Assembly: GCA_903921325.1 (NCBI GenBank)
Contig: CAIXPL010000028.1
Location: 213,912-277,911, forward strand
DNA length: 64,000 bases
From: an uncultured Pseudomonadota bacterium
GTDB taxonomy: Bacteria > Pseudomonadota > Gammaproteobacteria > Burkholderiales > SG8-39
Direction: 5' to 3'
A program made the position numbers and the translations under genes. Under the pieces are notes generated by a model. It was not told the origin of the DNA, searched no databases, and was given only the letters and a program-made list of their open reading frames with translations. Position 1 is the first letter of the stretch. Each line of letters starts with the position of its first letter. This document shows positions 23,887 through 32,396 of this stretch, piece by piece.

Positions 23887-24906
23887 TCAGCAGTTGCTAA
23901 CCGAATCGAATGGAACGCAGCAGGTAGTCGGCCGCCAATAAATCCAGGCGTAAGCGCCATCGGAGCTGCGCAACATATCGGTGGGTAACGCTCCCGGTGC
24001 ACCCGCCTGAACGCAGGAACTCACCGCCGGATAGGCCTGCTGGAACTTGCCGGCAACGTCCACCGGAAAGGGAAAGCTGCCCAAGTCGGTGCGTGCTACA
24101 GACATCCCGCGATAGGCTGCAATCGCCGAACTGCGAACCTCATCGGACCCCAGTGAGCGCATTTGCCGCGGATAGAGTGGTCCCCAAGCGCCAATGCAAG
24201 GGTCACCTTCCAAAGATTGGACGAGCGTGCCGCCGACATCAACAGACGCGGTGATCGCGCATTTTGCAACGCCCCTTTCAAAGAGATTTTGAAGCGTCAA
24301 GTCGCGGCAACCCGTCCGCCAGTTGAGAAAGTCCAGTTCGCTTAGATACGCAGGGGTCATCGTTACACCGAGCGTCTCAAACGATCCCTCCACCGCGGCA
24401 CCGAGTGCAGCCGATAGCATCTCCGTGCCACACATGTTGATTGCGGCCATCGGACTTGGTTGCGCAGGAACACGAGCACTCGAGAGTTTGCAACTCTGGC
24501 AGCCGTTGTGAAGCTGCACCAGACGCTCGGGCATCGAAAAGACATGAACCTCGTAAGTTGAATCCTTGCCGTTGGCGTGCGTCTGGCGCGTCTGAGCCAA
24601 AGCCGCCGCTCCGCTCGAACCCATTGCCATCAGATCGAAGCCTGCGAGCATTGACTCACCCGGGAATCGGGTGGTTTCGATAAAGCTCGCAGGCACGAAC
24701 TGGCTCACCCGATACGCGCACGGTACGGCACCGCAATAGCAGACACCGGTGACCACGCGCGCCGAACAGGTGGGGGACGAGCTGATCCGGGAGACCACAT
24801 CGGCAGGGGTCTGCGCCGGCAGCGCCCAAAGGTCGGCGGGTAAAGCGAAAAGGATCATCGCCCACGCACCAAACAGGATCGTCACGGATCGATCTGCATT
24901 TCCCAC
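23887..24906 (-). CDS. TraU-like conjugation protein (integrating conjugative element TIGR03756-type)
   Basis: A 339-residue exported protein. The GTG at 24906 follows GGAGGGTGAGGTAAG; the signal peptide ends near LWALPAQ. The start of the mature part (CSARVVTGVCYC...PCAYRVSQFVP) and the later WGPLYPRQ with a following AIAAYRGM match the pattern of TraU and the related ICE protein family, periplasmic factors needed for DNA transfer rather than pilus growth. It has about 16 cysteines. It sits at the head of the type IVb pilus operon, 120 bases before the sigma/ParB-like gene. Its presence without tra ATPases or relaxase in the window is odd; it may be a borrowed envelope component. The family call is moderate. 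Confidence 0.62.
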   Translation of the reverse strand: MGNADRSVTILFGAWAMILFALPADLWALPAQTPADVVSRISSSPTCSARVVTGVCYCGAVPCAYRVSQFVPASFIETTRFPGESMLAGFDLMAMGSSGAAALAQTRQTHANGKDSTYEVHVFSMPERLVQLHNGCQSCKLSSARVPAQPSPMAAINMCGTEMLSAALGAAVEGSFETLGVTMTPAYLSELDFLNWRTGCRDLTLQNLFERGVAKCAITASVDVGGTLVQSLEGDPCIGAWGPLYPRQMRSLGSDEVRSSAIAAYRGMSVARTDLGSFPFPVDVAGKFQQAYPAVSSCVQAGAPGALPTDMLRSSDGAYAWIYWRPTTCCVPFDSVSNC

Positions 24907-25199
24907 GCTTTCTTACCTCACCCTCCTGGGAGCACTCTGAAACAGGTGCCGCATCGACTAAACCCCGGGGTGGGAAGCCGATCGAGGGGATAGCCGGTGT
25001 CGCCTTCTTCAGCTGAGATGTAATCGACAGCGTCAATGGAAATGCCACAAACTGGAAACGTGCAGATTGGTCGGCAAATCGCCCAAGCGTCCGTTTCAGG
25101 GGCTATTTAATGTGCGGGCCGACCACCGCTGGCATTCCCCTACTGGAATCTTTGTATGATCTGAATTGCGCAGCACCCAGACAGACCGAGGAGAACGCG

Positions 25200-25682
25200 A
25201 TGCAGAACCCGTCCCGCCCGATCGCCATCGTTGCTGCTGATGTCCCGCCAAAGTCCAAACAGACGGCCTACCCCGAACCGTTCGCCTCGCGCATGACCGG
25301 GCGCATCAAGCATGCGCTCGGCGACCATTTCGGACTGCAAAACTTTGGTGTCAACCTCACCACGATTGCCCCTGGTGGCGTGACCGCGCTGCGGCATGCG
25401 CATACGAGACAGGACGAATTTGTCTACATCTTGCAAGGCACGGCAACACTCAAGACCGATCACGGGGCGACTCGACTCGGCCCCGGCATGTGCGCCGGAT
25501 TTCCTGCCGGGAGCGGCGATGCGCATTGCCTCGTCAACGAGACCGATGACGATGTAGTCTATCTTGAGGTCGGTGATCGCTCGATCGGCGACGAAGTCAC
25601 CTATCCAGAGGACGATCTCAAGGCCATCATGATCGGTACCGAGCGCGGTTTCGTGCACCTTGACGGCACACCGTATCGCTAA
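25200..25682 (+). CDS. Cupin-domain protein
   Basis: A 160-residue single-domain cupin. The ATG at 25200 has GAGGAG a few bases upstream. Conserved barrel motifs are present: cupin motif 1 around residues 62-82 (PGGVTALRHAHTRQDEFVYILQG, with two His and a Glu as metal ligands) and motif 2 near residues 98-115 (MCAGFPAGSGDAHCLVN, with the last His). The metal-dependent function is not predictable; close relatives are often annotated as transcriptional-regulator-like or isomerase-like cupins. TATGAT at 25153-25158 could be its -10. It stands alone between the divergent pilus operon and the hydrolase gene. Confidence 0.83.
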   Translation: MQNPSRPIAIVAADVPPKSKQTAYPEPFASRMTGRIKHALGDHFGLQNFGVNLTTIAPGGVTALRHAHTRQDEFVYILQGTATLKTDHGATRLGPGMCAGFPAGSGDAHCLVNETDDDVVYLEVGDRSIGDEVTYPEDDLKAIMIGTERGFVHLDGTPYR

Positions 25683-25821
25683 GCAAGCGGGTCGCGTCCG
25701 GTAACCTGCGCCGACTCAGGCGGTTGCCTGTGAGCCCGATTGAGCCCGGCTACGTCACGCACACTCCAGGGTAATCGCGCATCACAACCAAGATTCTGAC
25801 ACTCCCATAGCGACTGATTCC

Positions 25822-26589
25822 ATGCTCAAGAAAGTTGTACTTGTTCTCAGTGCAATTGCTGCCATCCTTTATGTTGCCTTCTGCGGCGCCTTGCATGCCT
25901 ATCAGGACAGTCTCATTTACCACCCGGTACCGGCCGCCGCAGGCACGCCGCAGACTGTCATGGTCATGCCAGCGGATGGGGTCGAGATCCATGTGTCGGT
26001 GAGACCACATGCAGGTCCCGATGCGATGATCTACTTTGGTGGCAACGCCGAGGATGTTTCGCGCGATCTGGCGGGCTTCGCGCAGGCCTTCCCCGATAAG
26101 GCCCTGTATCTGATGCACTACCGCAGCTATGGCGGCAGTACCGGTGTGCCGAGCGAAGAGGCATTGCAACGCGATGCGCTTGCCTTGTTCGATCGCGTGC
26201 AACAAGAGCATTCAAGGATTGCCGTCGTCGGGCGCAGCCTCGGCACCGGGATAGCGGTCCGGCTGGCAGCACGCCGCCCGGTGGCGCGGCTGGTGCTGGT
26301 GACGCCGTACGACAGTCTGCTCGGGCTGGCGGCGGCGCTGTATCCCTACGTTCCAGTGAGCCTGCTGCTGCGTGACCCGTACGATTCAGGCAGCTACGCT
26401 GCCAAGGTCAAAGCCCCCACACTATTCATTGTGGCTGAGCACGACGCAGTAGTGCCGCGGGAGAGCACAGAGCGATTGTTTGCACGCTTTGACAAAGGGC
26501 ACGCGTCTTGGGTGCTCCTCAAAGGGACCGACCACATTACGGTCACGGACAGCCCTGAGTATTTCGCAACGCTGGCTTCCGGGCTTTGA
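25822..26589 (+). CDS. Membrane-anchored alpha/beta hydrolase (BEM46/ABHD13-like)
   Basis: A 255-residue serine hydrolase with one N-terminal membrane span (VVLVLSAIAAILYVAFCGAL) and no obvious cleavage site. The nucleophile elbow is GRSLG (Ser139), the acid is in FIVAEHDAVVP (Asp about 208) and the catalytic His is in LKGTDHITV (about 236). HYRSYGGSTGVPSEE is typical of the BEM46 branch. The natural substrate is not known for this branch. It is probably monocistronic: 139 bases separate it from the cupin gene and 145 from the next PuuE-like gene. Confidence 0.85.
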   Translation: MLKKVVLVLSAIAAILYVAFCGALHAYQDSLIYHPVPAAAGTPQTVMVMPADGVEIHVSVRPHAGPDAMIYFGGNAEDVSRDLAGFAQAFPDKALYLMHYRSYGGSTGVPSEEALQRDALALFDRVQQEHSRIAVVGRSLGTGIAVRLAARRPVARLVLVTPYDSLLGLAAALYPYVPVSLLLRDPYDSGSYAAKVKAPTLFIVAEHDAVVPRESTERLFARFDKGHASWVLLKGTDHITVTDSPEYFATLASGL

Positions 26590-26734
26590 CTTTTATGCGA
26601 CGATTGGTTGCCTCGGCTAGCCGGACTGACAGCCGTTATCCGTCATAACCGGTCGTGCACTGGCGCATGCCCCTAAGCCGTGGATCGACCGGGCACCGTA
26701 GGCCTTTCAATAGCACCACCGAGGAGCCATTCCG

Positions 26735-27598
26735 ATGTCTGATACCGCCGTGGTCTGGCCTGACGGTGCTCGAGTCGCCGTGCTTGTCAGCGTGCTGCTT
26801 GAAACCTGGGCCGACGGACGCTCACCGACCTATTTCCCACGCACCACGCCGCTAAAAGCGGGTATGCGCGACGAGGCGGGGATTCAATGGTCACAGTACG
26901 GTCCCAATGAAGGCATCTGGCGCCTGATGCGCATCGTCGAGAGCCACAGCATCACCGCCACCGCGTTTTGCAACGGCTTATCTGCCGAGCAGTACCCGGA
27001 TGCAGTCGCGCGATTGGCCAGTGGCGGCCATGAGATTGCCGCGCACGGCTTTGCTCAAAGCGAATATCTGCATGAACAAGGCCCTGCCGGTCAGGCAGCA
27101 ACCATTGAACGAACCGTCACAGCGATTGAACGAGCCAGTGGCAAGCGACCCACCGGGTGGCTTACCCCTGTCTATGGCGGCGATAAGGACACCGTACCAC
27201 TACTGGCCAAAGCCGGATTGCAGTGGCACTGCGACGTACTTGATTCCAGCTGCCCAAGAATTGAGACTCATGACTCGCACACCATGGTTGGCATTCCGTG
27301 GTCGGAATTTGTCGATAACCGGGTGCTGCGCAGCAGCCCACGCGATTACTTTGATGTCTACAAAGGGACTTTTGACTATCTGCATCGCAATGAACCGGGC
27401 GGCGTGCTGCATATCGGTATCCATGCCCATTTTGGTGGCCGCCCGCTGATCGCCGCGGTATTCAATGAAGTGCTCGCCTATGTGCGCCGCCACGACAGCG
27501 TCTGGTTTCCGACCTGTAGCCAACTCGCCGCGATCGTTGCCGCAGCACCGGCACAAACTTACAGCTACCGGCAGCGCTTTTTTCCGGGCAATCCATGA
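26735..27598 (+). CDS. PuuE-like polysaccharide deacetylase-fold hydrolase
   Basis: A 287-residue cytoplasmic NodB-fold protein related to the one at 706-1605 but clearly diverged. The signature GGHEIAAHGFAQSEYL is near residue 95, GWLTPVYGGDKDT follows, and HIGIHAHFGGRPL is near residue 232. GAGGAG precedes the ATG. The stop overlaps the start of the following Bug gene by four bases (ATGA), so enzyme and binding protein are made together and probably handle the same compound. By analogy with PuuE and cyclic imidases, that would be a cyclic amide or imide; this is inference. Confidence 0.8.
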   Translation: MSDTAVVWPDGARVAVLVSVLLETWADGRSPTYFPRTTPLKAGMRDEAGIQWSQYGPNEGIWRLMRIVESHSITATAFCNGLSAEQYPDAVARLASGGHEIAAHGFAQSEYLHEQGPAGQAATIERTVTAIERASGKRPTGWLTPVYGGDKDTVPLLAKAGLQWHCDVLDSSCPRIETHDSHTMVGIPWSEFVDNRVLRSSPRDYFDVYKGTFDYLHRNEPGGVLHIGIHAHFGGRPLIAAVFNEVLAYVRRHDSVWFPTCSQLAAIVAAAPAQTYSYRQRFFPGNP

Positions 27599-28620
27599 TC
27601 ATCACCGCACCCTGTTGCGTCGCTCGTTCGGTACCCTCCACGCGAATGGCACTGGCGCGCTACGCCGTCGGTGGTCTGATCGCGCTGCTGGCGATGGGTT
27701 CGCAGATAACGCTTGCGCAGAACCTGAGTTACCCGGCCAAACCGGTTCGCATCATTCTGTCCTATCCGCCCGGTGGCATTACCGATCTGCTTGCACGCAC
27801 GGTTGCGCAGTCGATGCAGGAGCATTCAAAGCAAGCGGTGGTGGTCGAGAATCGTCCCGGTGGCAACTTCGTCATAGCCGCGGAAACGGCGGCACGCGCA
27901 CCGGCCGATGGCTACACGCTGTTACTTGGGACTGACAGCATTTTCACGGTCAACCCGCTGAGCGAGGCCCGCTTGGGCTATGACGCGGATCGGGACTTTG
28001 CGCCGGTGTCGCTGGCCGCCTTGCAGACGCTGTTTGTCGTCGGGAGCGGCAAGTCGTCCGCGCATACCCTCAAGGACATGATCAGCTACGCAAAAGCGCA
28101 TCCCGGTGAACTGTCTTTCGGCTTCTCGGCACTCGTCTCGCAGTTGGTCGGTGAGCAGCTGAAGCAATTCACCGGCACCCAGATTCAGGCGATTCCGTTC
28201 AAGGGCTCCCCGCCCATGCTGCAGGCTCTGCTCAACGGGGATGTCGCGTTTGCGATCGCCACGTTCACCCCTTATGCCAGCTACACCCATGACGGCCGCC
28301 TGGTCGGCCTCGCGGTGACCAGCAAGCAGCGTGCGGACATTGTCCCTGATGTGCCGACCCTGGCTGAACTCGGCATGGAAGATGTGGGCTATGACCTGTG
28401 GTACGGGTTCTTCGTGCCCGCTGCGACGCCGGCCCCGATTCAGGCACTCGTGCTGACCGAGATTCACCGGGTGCTCAATGAACCGGCGGTGCGAAAAAAA
28501 TTGCTCGACGCGGGCATGACACCGGCTCCAAGCAGCCCGGGCGAACTCGCCGCACGCATCCAGACCGATCGCGCAAAATGGAAGCGGGTGGTCCGCTCAG
28601 CCGGGATACCGCTCAACTGA
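27595..28620 (+). CDS. Bug/TctC family binding protein coupled to PuuE-like enzyme
   Basis: A 341-residue solute receptor with signal cleavage after TLAQ. The start at 27595 overlaps the previous stop; an ATG at 27646 would give a tidier signal peptide. Ligand-loop motifs are PPGGITDLLAR, NRPGGNFVIAAE and PADGYTLLLG. It is closely similar in sequence to the Bug protein at 57095: both share PPGGIT, GGN(F/Y)VIAAE and [12 protein letters not shown], unlike the others in the window. Each of the two sits beside cyclic-amide-type hydrolases, suggesting a common ligand class. The next gene is convergent, 25 bases away. Confidence 0.93.
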   Translation: MIITAPCCVARSVPSTRMALARYAVGGLIALLAMGSQITLAQNLSYPAKPVRIILSYPPGGITDLLARTVAQSMQEHSKQAVVVENRPGGNFVIAAETAARAPADGYTLLLGTDSIFTVNPLSEARLGYDADRDFAPVSLAALQTLFVVGSGKSSAHTLKDMISYAKAHPGELSFGFSALVSQLVGEQLKQFTGTQIQAIPFKGSPPMLQALLNGDVAFAIATFTPYASYTHDGRLVGLAVTSKQRADIVPDVPTLAELGMEDVGYDLWYGFFVPAATPAPIQALVLTEIHRVLNEPAVRKKLLDAGMTPAPSSPGELAARIQTDRAKWKRVVRSAGIPLN

Positions 28621-28645
28621 GCCGACCAACCCCCTGCGCGGTGGC

Positions 28646-29299
28646 TCAGGCTGCCTTGGTGAAGGCATCCTGCGTTTGCTTCTCAAATGCGAGCAGCTTT
28701 TGCACGCTGGGTCGTTCGCGCATGCGATCGTAATGCGCGTAGCAATTCTTGAATTTGGTCAGATCAAGATACTTGAGATCAAACCGGATCGCACGAATGA
28801 ACGTCCAGAAAAAGTACGCATCGACGGCCGTGTAGTGATCAAAGAACCATTGCCGTCCCGCGAGCAGATTGTCAGCGACGGTGAAGTTCTCATCGAGCAG
28901 CTTCTGCGCGCATTGTTTGACGCTCTCCTCAGTGCCTGGCACATCGCAGAAGCGCTTCTGATTGTTATTCGGAGTAAGGCCCGGGTGAATGCCCGAGGCA
29001 CACCAGGCCATCAGTGAAATCGCCTTGATTTCTTTCATCGGATCCTTCGGCAACAGATTTGCCTCGGGAAAATTGCGCGCAATCCACACATTGATGGCGA
29101 CATTCTCGGTGAGTGGCTCACCGTCAATCACCAGGACCGGCACTTTGTGCTTGGGATTGATACGCAGGTACTCCGGGCTGTTGTGCTGACCCTTGCCCAT
29201 ATTGACCGGCAGCACCTCGAAATCGGCGGCGGCCTCGGTCAGATTGATATAGGGCACCATCGAACAGGCGATCGGTGAATAGCAGAGCTGCAGTTTCAT
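28646..29299 (-). CDS. Glutathione S-transferase, bacterial beta-class-like
   Basis: A 217-residue cytosolic GST. The N-terminal thioredoxin domain begins MKLQLCYSPIACSMVPYI, with a Cys at the position used by beta-class enzymes (PxACS), and includes the cis-proline segment HKVPVLVIDG and the gamma-glutamyl contact EPLTENVAI. The helical C-terminal domain starts near residue 90 (IKAISLMAWC) and includes FFDHYTAVDAYFFW. GGAGGAAGAC precedes the ATG. It is divergent from the Bug gene at 29428. The role is probably thiol conjugation or detoxification of an intermediate; the substrate is not predictable. Confidence 0.88.
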   Translation of the reverse strand: MKLQLCYSPIACSMVPYINLTEAAADFEVLPVNMGKGQHNSPEYLRINPKHKVPVLVIDGEPLTENVAINVWIARNFPEANLLPKDPMKEIKAISLMAWCASGIHPGLTPNNNQKRFCDVPGTEESVKQCAQKLLDENFTVADNLLAGRQWFFDHYTAVDAYFFWTFIRAIRFDLKYLDLTKFKNCYAHYDRMRERPSVQKLLAFEKQTQDAFTKAA

Positions 29300-29427
29300 G
29301 TCTTCCTCCAGTTTCGGTGCAGTTCATTTGCGGTGCCGCGGCAGTATAGCGAATGCACGGGTCGGCCTACCGGCAGGGACGCGCTCACGGTAAAGTGTGC
29401 GCCGCCCCTTCCCGCGGTGTGACCTCA

Positions 29428-30435
29428 ATGCGCAGCCTGAATCAGCCCGGTGTCCGCCGACGCACTCGAACAACCTTGATCGGCATCGGCATCCTGGCGG
29501 CCTCAGCGTTCGCGGTGCCGACAGTAAACGCCCAATCCTGGCCCAACCGCCCGGTCAAAATCATTGCGCCCTACGCCCCAGGGGGGGTCACTGATCTGCT
29601 TGCCCGCGAACTCGCCAACGCCCTTACCCAACGCATGGGTGTCACGTTCATAGTCGAGAACCGCCCCGGCGGCGGCGGCAATGTGGGCCTTACGCTGCTC
29701 GCCAAAGCAGCACCGGACGGCTATACGATTGGCGAGGGCGCGGTTAATTCCCTGGTCGCCAACCGGTTCCTGTATCGCACACGGCCGTTTGATGCATTGC
29801 GCGATTTCACTCCGATCGCTTTTGTCGGCCGGCTTCCATTCGTTCTGGTGAGCAACCCGTCAGTGCAGGCGGCCAACCTGCAAGTGTTGGTCGAACACAT
29901 GAAAGCAGCACGCCTGAGCTATAGCTTCGGGTCCTCAGGCATTGGTAACACCGCTCACCTGTTTGGCGAACTACTGGCGCGGCGTGCCGCGATAGATCTG
30001 GTTCACGTCCCCTACAAATCAAGCGGCGAGGCACTGCGCGATCTTATCGCCGGTCGCGTCCAGCTCCAGTTCATCACACCGATCGAACTGGCCGGTCCGA
30101 TCCAGCAGGGTCTGGTGAAGCCGCTTGCGGTTGCCTCGCCCGTGCGGATTGCGAGCCTGCCCAATGTGCCCACCATGGATGAAATGGGGTATGAGGGTTT
30201 TGATTCACCCACCTGGTTTGGCTTCATCGCGCCAAGCGGTGTACCGGCCGATATCATCGACCGGCTGAGCCATGCGATGCGTGAGGCTTTGATGGAGCCC
30301 GGTGTGCGCGCCCGGCTTGCTCGCGGCGGGCTGGAATTGCAGGACATGGATCCGAGCCAGTTCAAGCAGTTCATCGCCAAGGAAATGATCCGCTGGGAGT
30401 CCATCGTGCGGGATGCCAATGTCCAGCTCGATTGA
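29428..30435 (+). CDS. Bug/TctC family binding protein
   Basis: A 335-residue solute receptor. I start it at 29428 (MRSLNQ) so that the signal peptide (TLIGIGILAASAFAVPTVNAQ) lies close to the N-terminus; the frame is open 75 bases further up. Loops read APGGVTDLLAREL, VENRPGGGGNVGL and APDGYTIGEG. Fifty-one bases downstream, on the same strand, lies the dihydroxyphthalate-decarboxylase-like gene, itself a binding-protein fold, so the pair may share a phthalate-like or related aromatic ligand. Confidence 0.92.
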   Translation: MRSLNQPGVRRRTRTTLIGIGILAASAFAVPTVNAQSWPNRPVKIIAPYAPGGVTDLLARELANALTQRMGVTFIVENRPGGGGNVGLTLLAKAAPDGYTIGEGAVNSLVANRFLYRTRPFDALRDFTPIAFVGRLPFVLVSNPSVQAANLQVLVEHMKAARLSYSFGSSGIGNTAHLFGELLARRAAIDLVHVPYKSSGEALRDLIAGRVQLQFITPIELAGPIQQGLVKPLAVASPVRIASLPNVPTMDEMGYEGFDSPTWFGFIAPSGVPADIIDRLSHAMREALMEPGVRARLARGGLELQDMDPSQFKQFIAKEMIRWESIVRDANVQLD

Positions 30436-30486
30436 CCGCGTGTTCCATCCTGAAACCATTGCTGCCTTCTTGAAACCGCTGATGCC

Positions 30487-31461
30487 ATGTTGAATCGACC
30501 CTTGCGTTTCGCCAGCAGCTTGTATGACCGCATGATCCCGCTATATGCCGGGGATGTTCAGACCGAGGGAATCGAGCTTGACTTCATCGCCAATGATTCG
30601 GTGCGGCAAATCTTTGACCAGATGGCAGGCAAGCAGGCTTTCGATGCCTCCGAGATGTCCACCTCGGAGTTCATCACCCGATATGCCGCCGGGGATCGCA
30701 GTTTCGTTGCCATTCCGGCCTTTCCCTCCAAGGTGTTCCGCCACGGCTTTATTTGTATCAACCACGATCGCGTCGGCCACCCGACCGAGCTGGCAGGCAA
30801 ACGAATTGGCGTGCCCTTATGGACCATGACCGCGGCAATCTGGATCCGTGGGCATCTCGCACAGGACTATCAGGTTGATCTGTCCGGGGTCACCTGGGTA
30901 CAAGGGGCGATGAATGCGGCTGGTGGCCATGGCAGTCCGGCTGCCTTGCCGGCACCGTCCAATGTACGAATCGAAGTGAACGACAGCGGCCGCTCACTGA
31001 GTGAACTCCTGGACGCAGGCGAAATCGACGCCACGCTTGGCACCAGCCTGCCTGTTGCAATGAAGCAGAATCGCTCGCTTACACGGCTGTTTCCCGACTT
31101 TCGTGCCATCGAACGCGACTACTTTCTGCGCACCGGTGTCTTCCCGATCATGCACCTGGTGGTGATCCGGCGTGAGGTGTATGAAGCCTATCCCGCTGTC
31201 GCGCGCTGCCTCTATCGTGCTTTGGATGCCTCACGCCAGGCGGCCCTGGCAAAAATGCGTTACCTGGGCACGCTGCGCTATATGCTGCCGTGGCTGACCG
31301 CCGATATTGACGAACTCGATGAACTGTTCGCCGGTGACCCATTTGTGTATGGCATTGACCCGAATCGGCGGACGTTGCAGACCTTGATCGAATTCATGGT
31401 GCAGCAAAACATGCTGCGCGCGCCGATTCCGATCGAAGACCTGTTCGTATCAGTCGATTAA
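30487..31461 (+). CDS. 4,5-dihydroxyphthalate decarboxylase-like protein (type II periplasmic-binding fold)
   Basis: A 324-residue cytoplasmic protein without signal peptide, of the family containing 4,5-dihydroxyphthalate decarboxylase (Pht5/OphC), which adopted the periplasmic-binding fold for decarboxylation. Family marks are LYDRMIPLYAGDV near residue 13, FDASEMSTSEFI near residue 55, ELAGKRIGVPLWTMTAAIW near residue 102, and a helical C-terminal region with RRTLQTLIEFM. Many members lack a proven activity and are annotated as ABC substrate-binding-like, so I keep the name general. It is linked to the Bug gene 51 bases upstream and convergent with the DUF2076 gene, 3 bases away. Confidence 0.78.
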   Translation: MLNRPLRFASSLYDRMIPLYAGDVQTEGIELDFIANDSVRQIFDQMAGKQAFDASEMSTSEFITRYAAGDRSFVAIPAFPSKVFRHGFICINHDRVGHPTELAGKRIGVPLWTMTAAIWIRGHLAQDYQVDLSGVTWVQGAMNAAGGHGSPAALPAPSNVRIEVNDSGRSLSELLDAGEIDATLGTSLPVAMKQNRSLTRLFPDFRAIERDYFLRTGVFPIMHLVVIRREVYEAYPAVARCLYRALDASRQAALAKMRYLGTLRYMLPWLTADIDELDELFAGDPFVYGIDPNRRTLQTLIEFMVQQNMLRAPIPIEDLFVSVD

Positions 31462-31464
31462 GTC

Positions 31465-32193
31465 TCAGGCGTAATCCCCGGAATCAGACGGATAGCTGTC
31501 ATCGCCCGCTGACAGATCACCGTCATCGACGCTCAAATCATAGTCCTGCGCGCTGGAAGCGTCGGAATAGACCGCCCCGGCGGTTACTGCGGCTGGATCG
31601 ACTGGTGAGTCGGATCGAAAAGATTGCAGGACCGCAGAGGGAGAATCCATGTCGTTCGACGCCAGAGGCATCACCGGATCAAAGGCCGCCGCGGCGCCGC
31701 TCGCGTGATGGCCCATGAGGTTCTGTATCCCCTGATAGAGTAGCGAGCCGGCAACGACGCCCGCGGCCGTAGTTGCCACCGAACCGAGTATCCCGCTGCC
31801 CCATGAGCTTGCTGGTGCTGGTGCGTAGGCAGGCGCGGGTGCGATTACCGGCGCCGGGGCTGGTCGCAGCGGTGGTATCGCGTTGGCCGTCAATGGTGCG
31901 GCAACCGTGCCCGGATGTCGTCCCCAGGCATTAGCACCGCTCAGAAAACTACTCGGCTCCACGCTGGTACGCAGCTGCTCGAGCTCAGCCTGCAGGCGAG
32001 TGATCTGAGCCTGCGCGGCTTGCACCGCCAGTTCAAGCCCCATTGTGCGCTGCACCAGCAGATAGCTCGCATCTGGCTGACGGGTCACCGCCTCGTGAAT
32101 CAAGCTGTCGGCCTCGGCATCTTTGACTTGCGCCTGTGCCTGAGCCAGTTGTTGCAGAAAAGCCTGCAGCATCTCGCGTTCCTGAAGTGTCAC
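31465..32193 (-). CDS. DUF2076 family protein
   Basis: A 242-residue protein of the DUF2076 family. The start is GTG at 32193: AAGGAG lies 6 bases upstream and the family's N-terminus TLQEREMLQAFLQQL begins there; the longer open frame above it has no such site. Residues 1-90 are helical with a coiled-coil stretch (LELAVQAAQAQITRLQAELEQL), a Pro/Ala linker follows, a Gly/Ala hydrophobic segment (SVATTAAGVVAGSLLYQGI) lies near residue 150, and the tail is Asp/Ser-rich and acidic. The family's function is unknown; some are described as periplasmic sensors, but no signal peptide is visible. It is divergent from the thioesterase gene. Confidence 0.8.
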   Translation of the reverse strand: MTLQEREMLQAFLQQLAQAQAQVKDAEADSLIHEAVTRQPDASYLLVQRTMGLELAVQAAQAQITRLQAELEQLRTSVEPSSFLSGANAWGRHPGTVAAPLTANAIPPLRPAPAPVIAPAPAYAPAPASSWGSGILGSVATTAAGVVAGSLLYQGIQNLMGHHASGAAAAFDPVMPLASNDMDSPSAVLQSFRSDSPVDPAAVTAGAVYSDASSAQDYDLSVDDGDLSAGDDSYPSDSGDYA

Positions 32194-32396
32194 GGGAAAC
32201 TCCTTCTGAGTGGACAGCGCCGCGCGGTCACCAGTCGATGACCCAGCGGTGAAGGTGGTGGCGGCCTTAACAGAATTCAAGAGTCGGCGCAGTGCGCTCG
32301 CCAACATTTGCGCTGGCAAATAGGCTGTCACGGGTGTCCACGGTGCCGTGTTTTGTTTTATGGTCCTATCCGGGCATTTCAACAGGCACCCACGTC

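Noticed and set aside
24962..24971. Palindrome ACCCCGGGGT upstream of the TraU-like gene
   Set aside because: It is a 10-bp GC-only palindrome, likely by chance in this composition, with no partner repeat.
24907..25199. Search of the largest intergenic gap for tRNA or small RNA genes
   Set aside because: No cloverleaf-like arrangement, no CCA end and no clear small-RNA promoter/terminator pair was seen.
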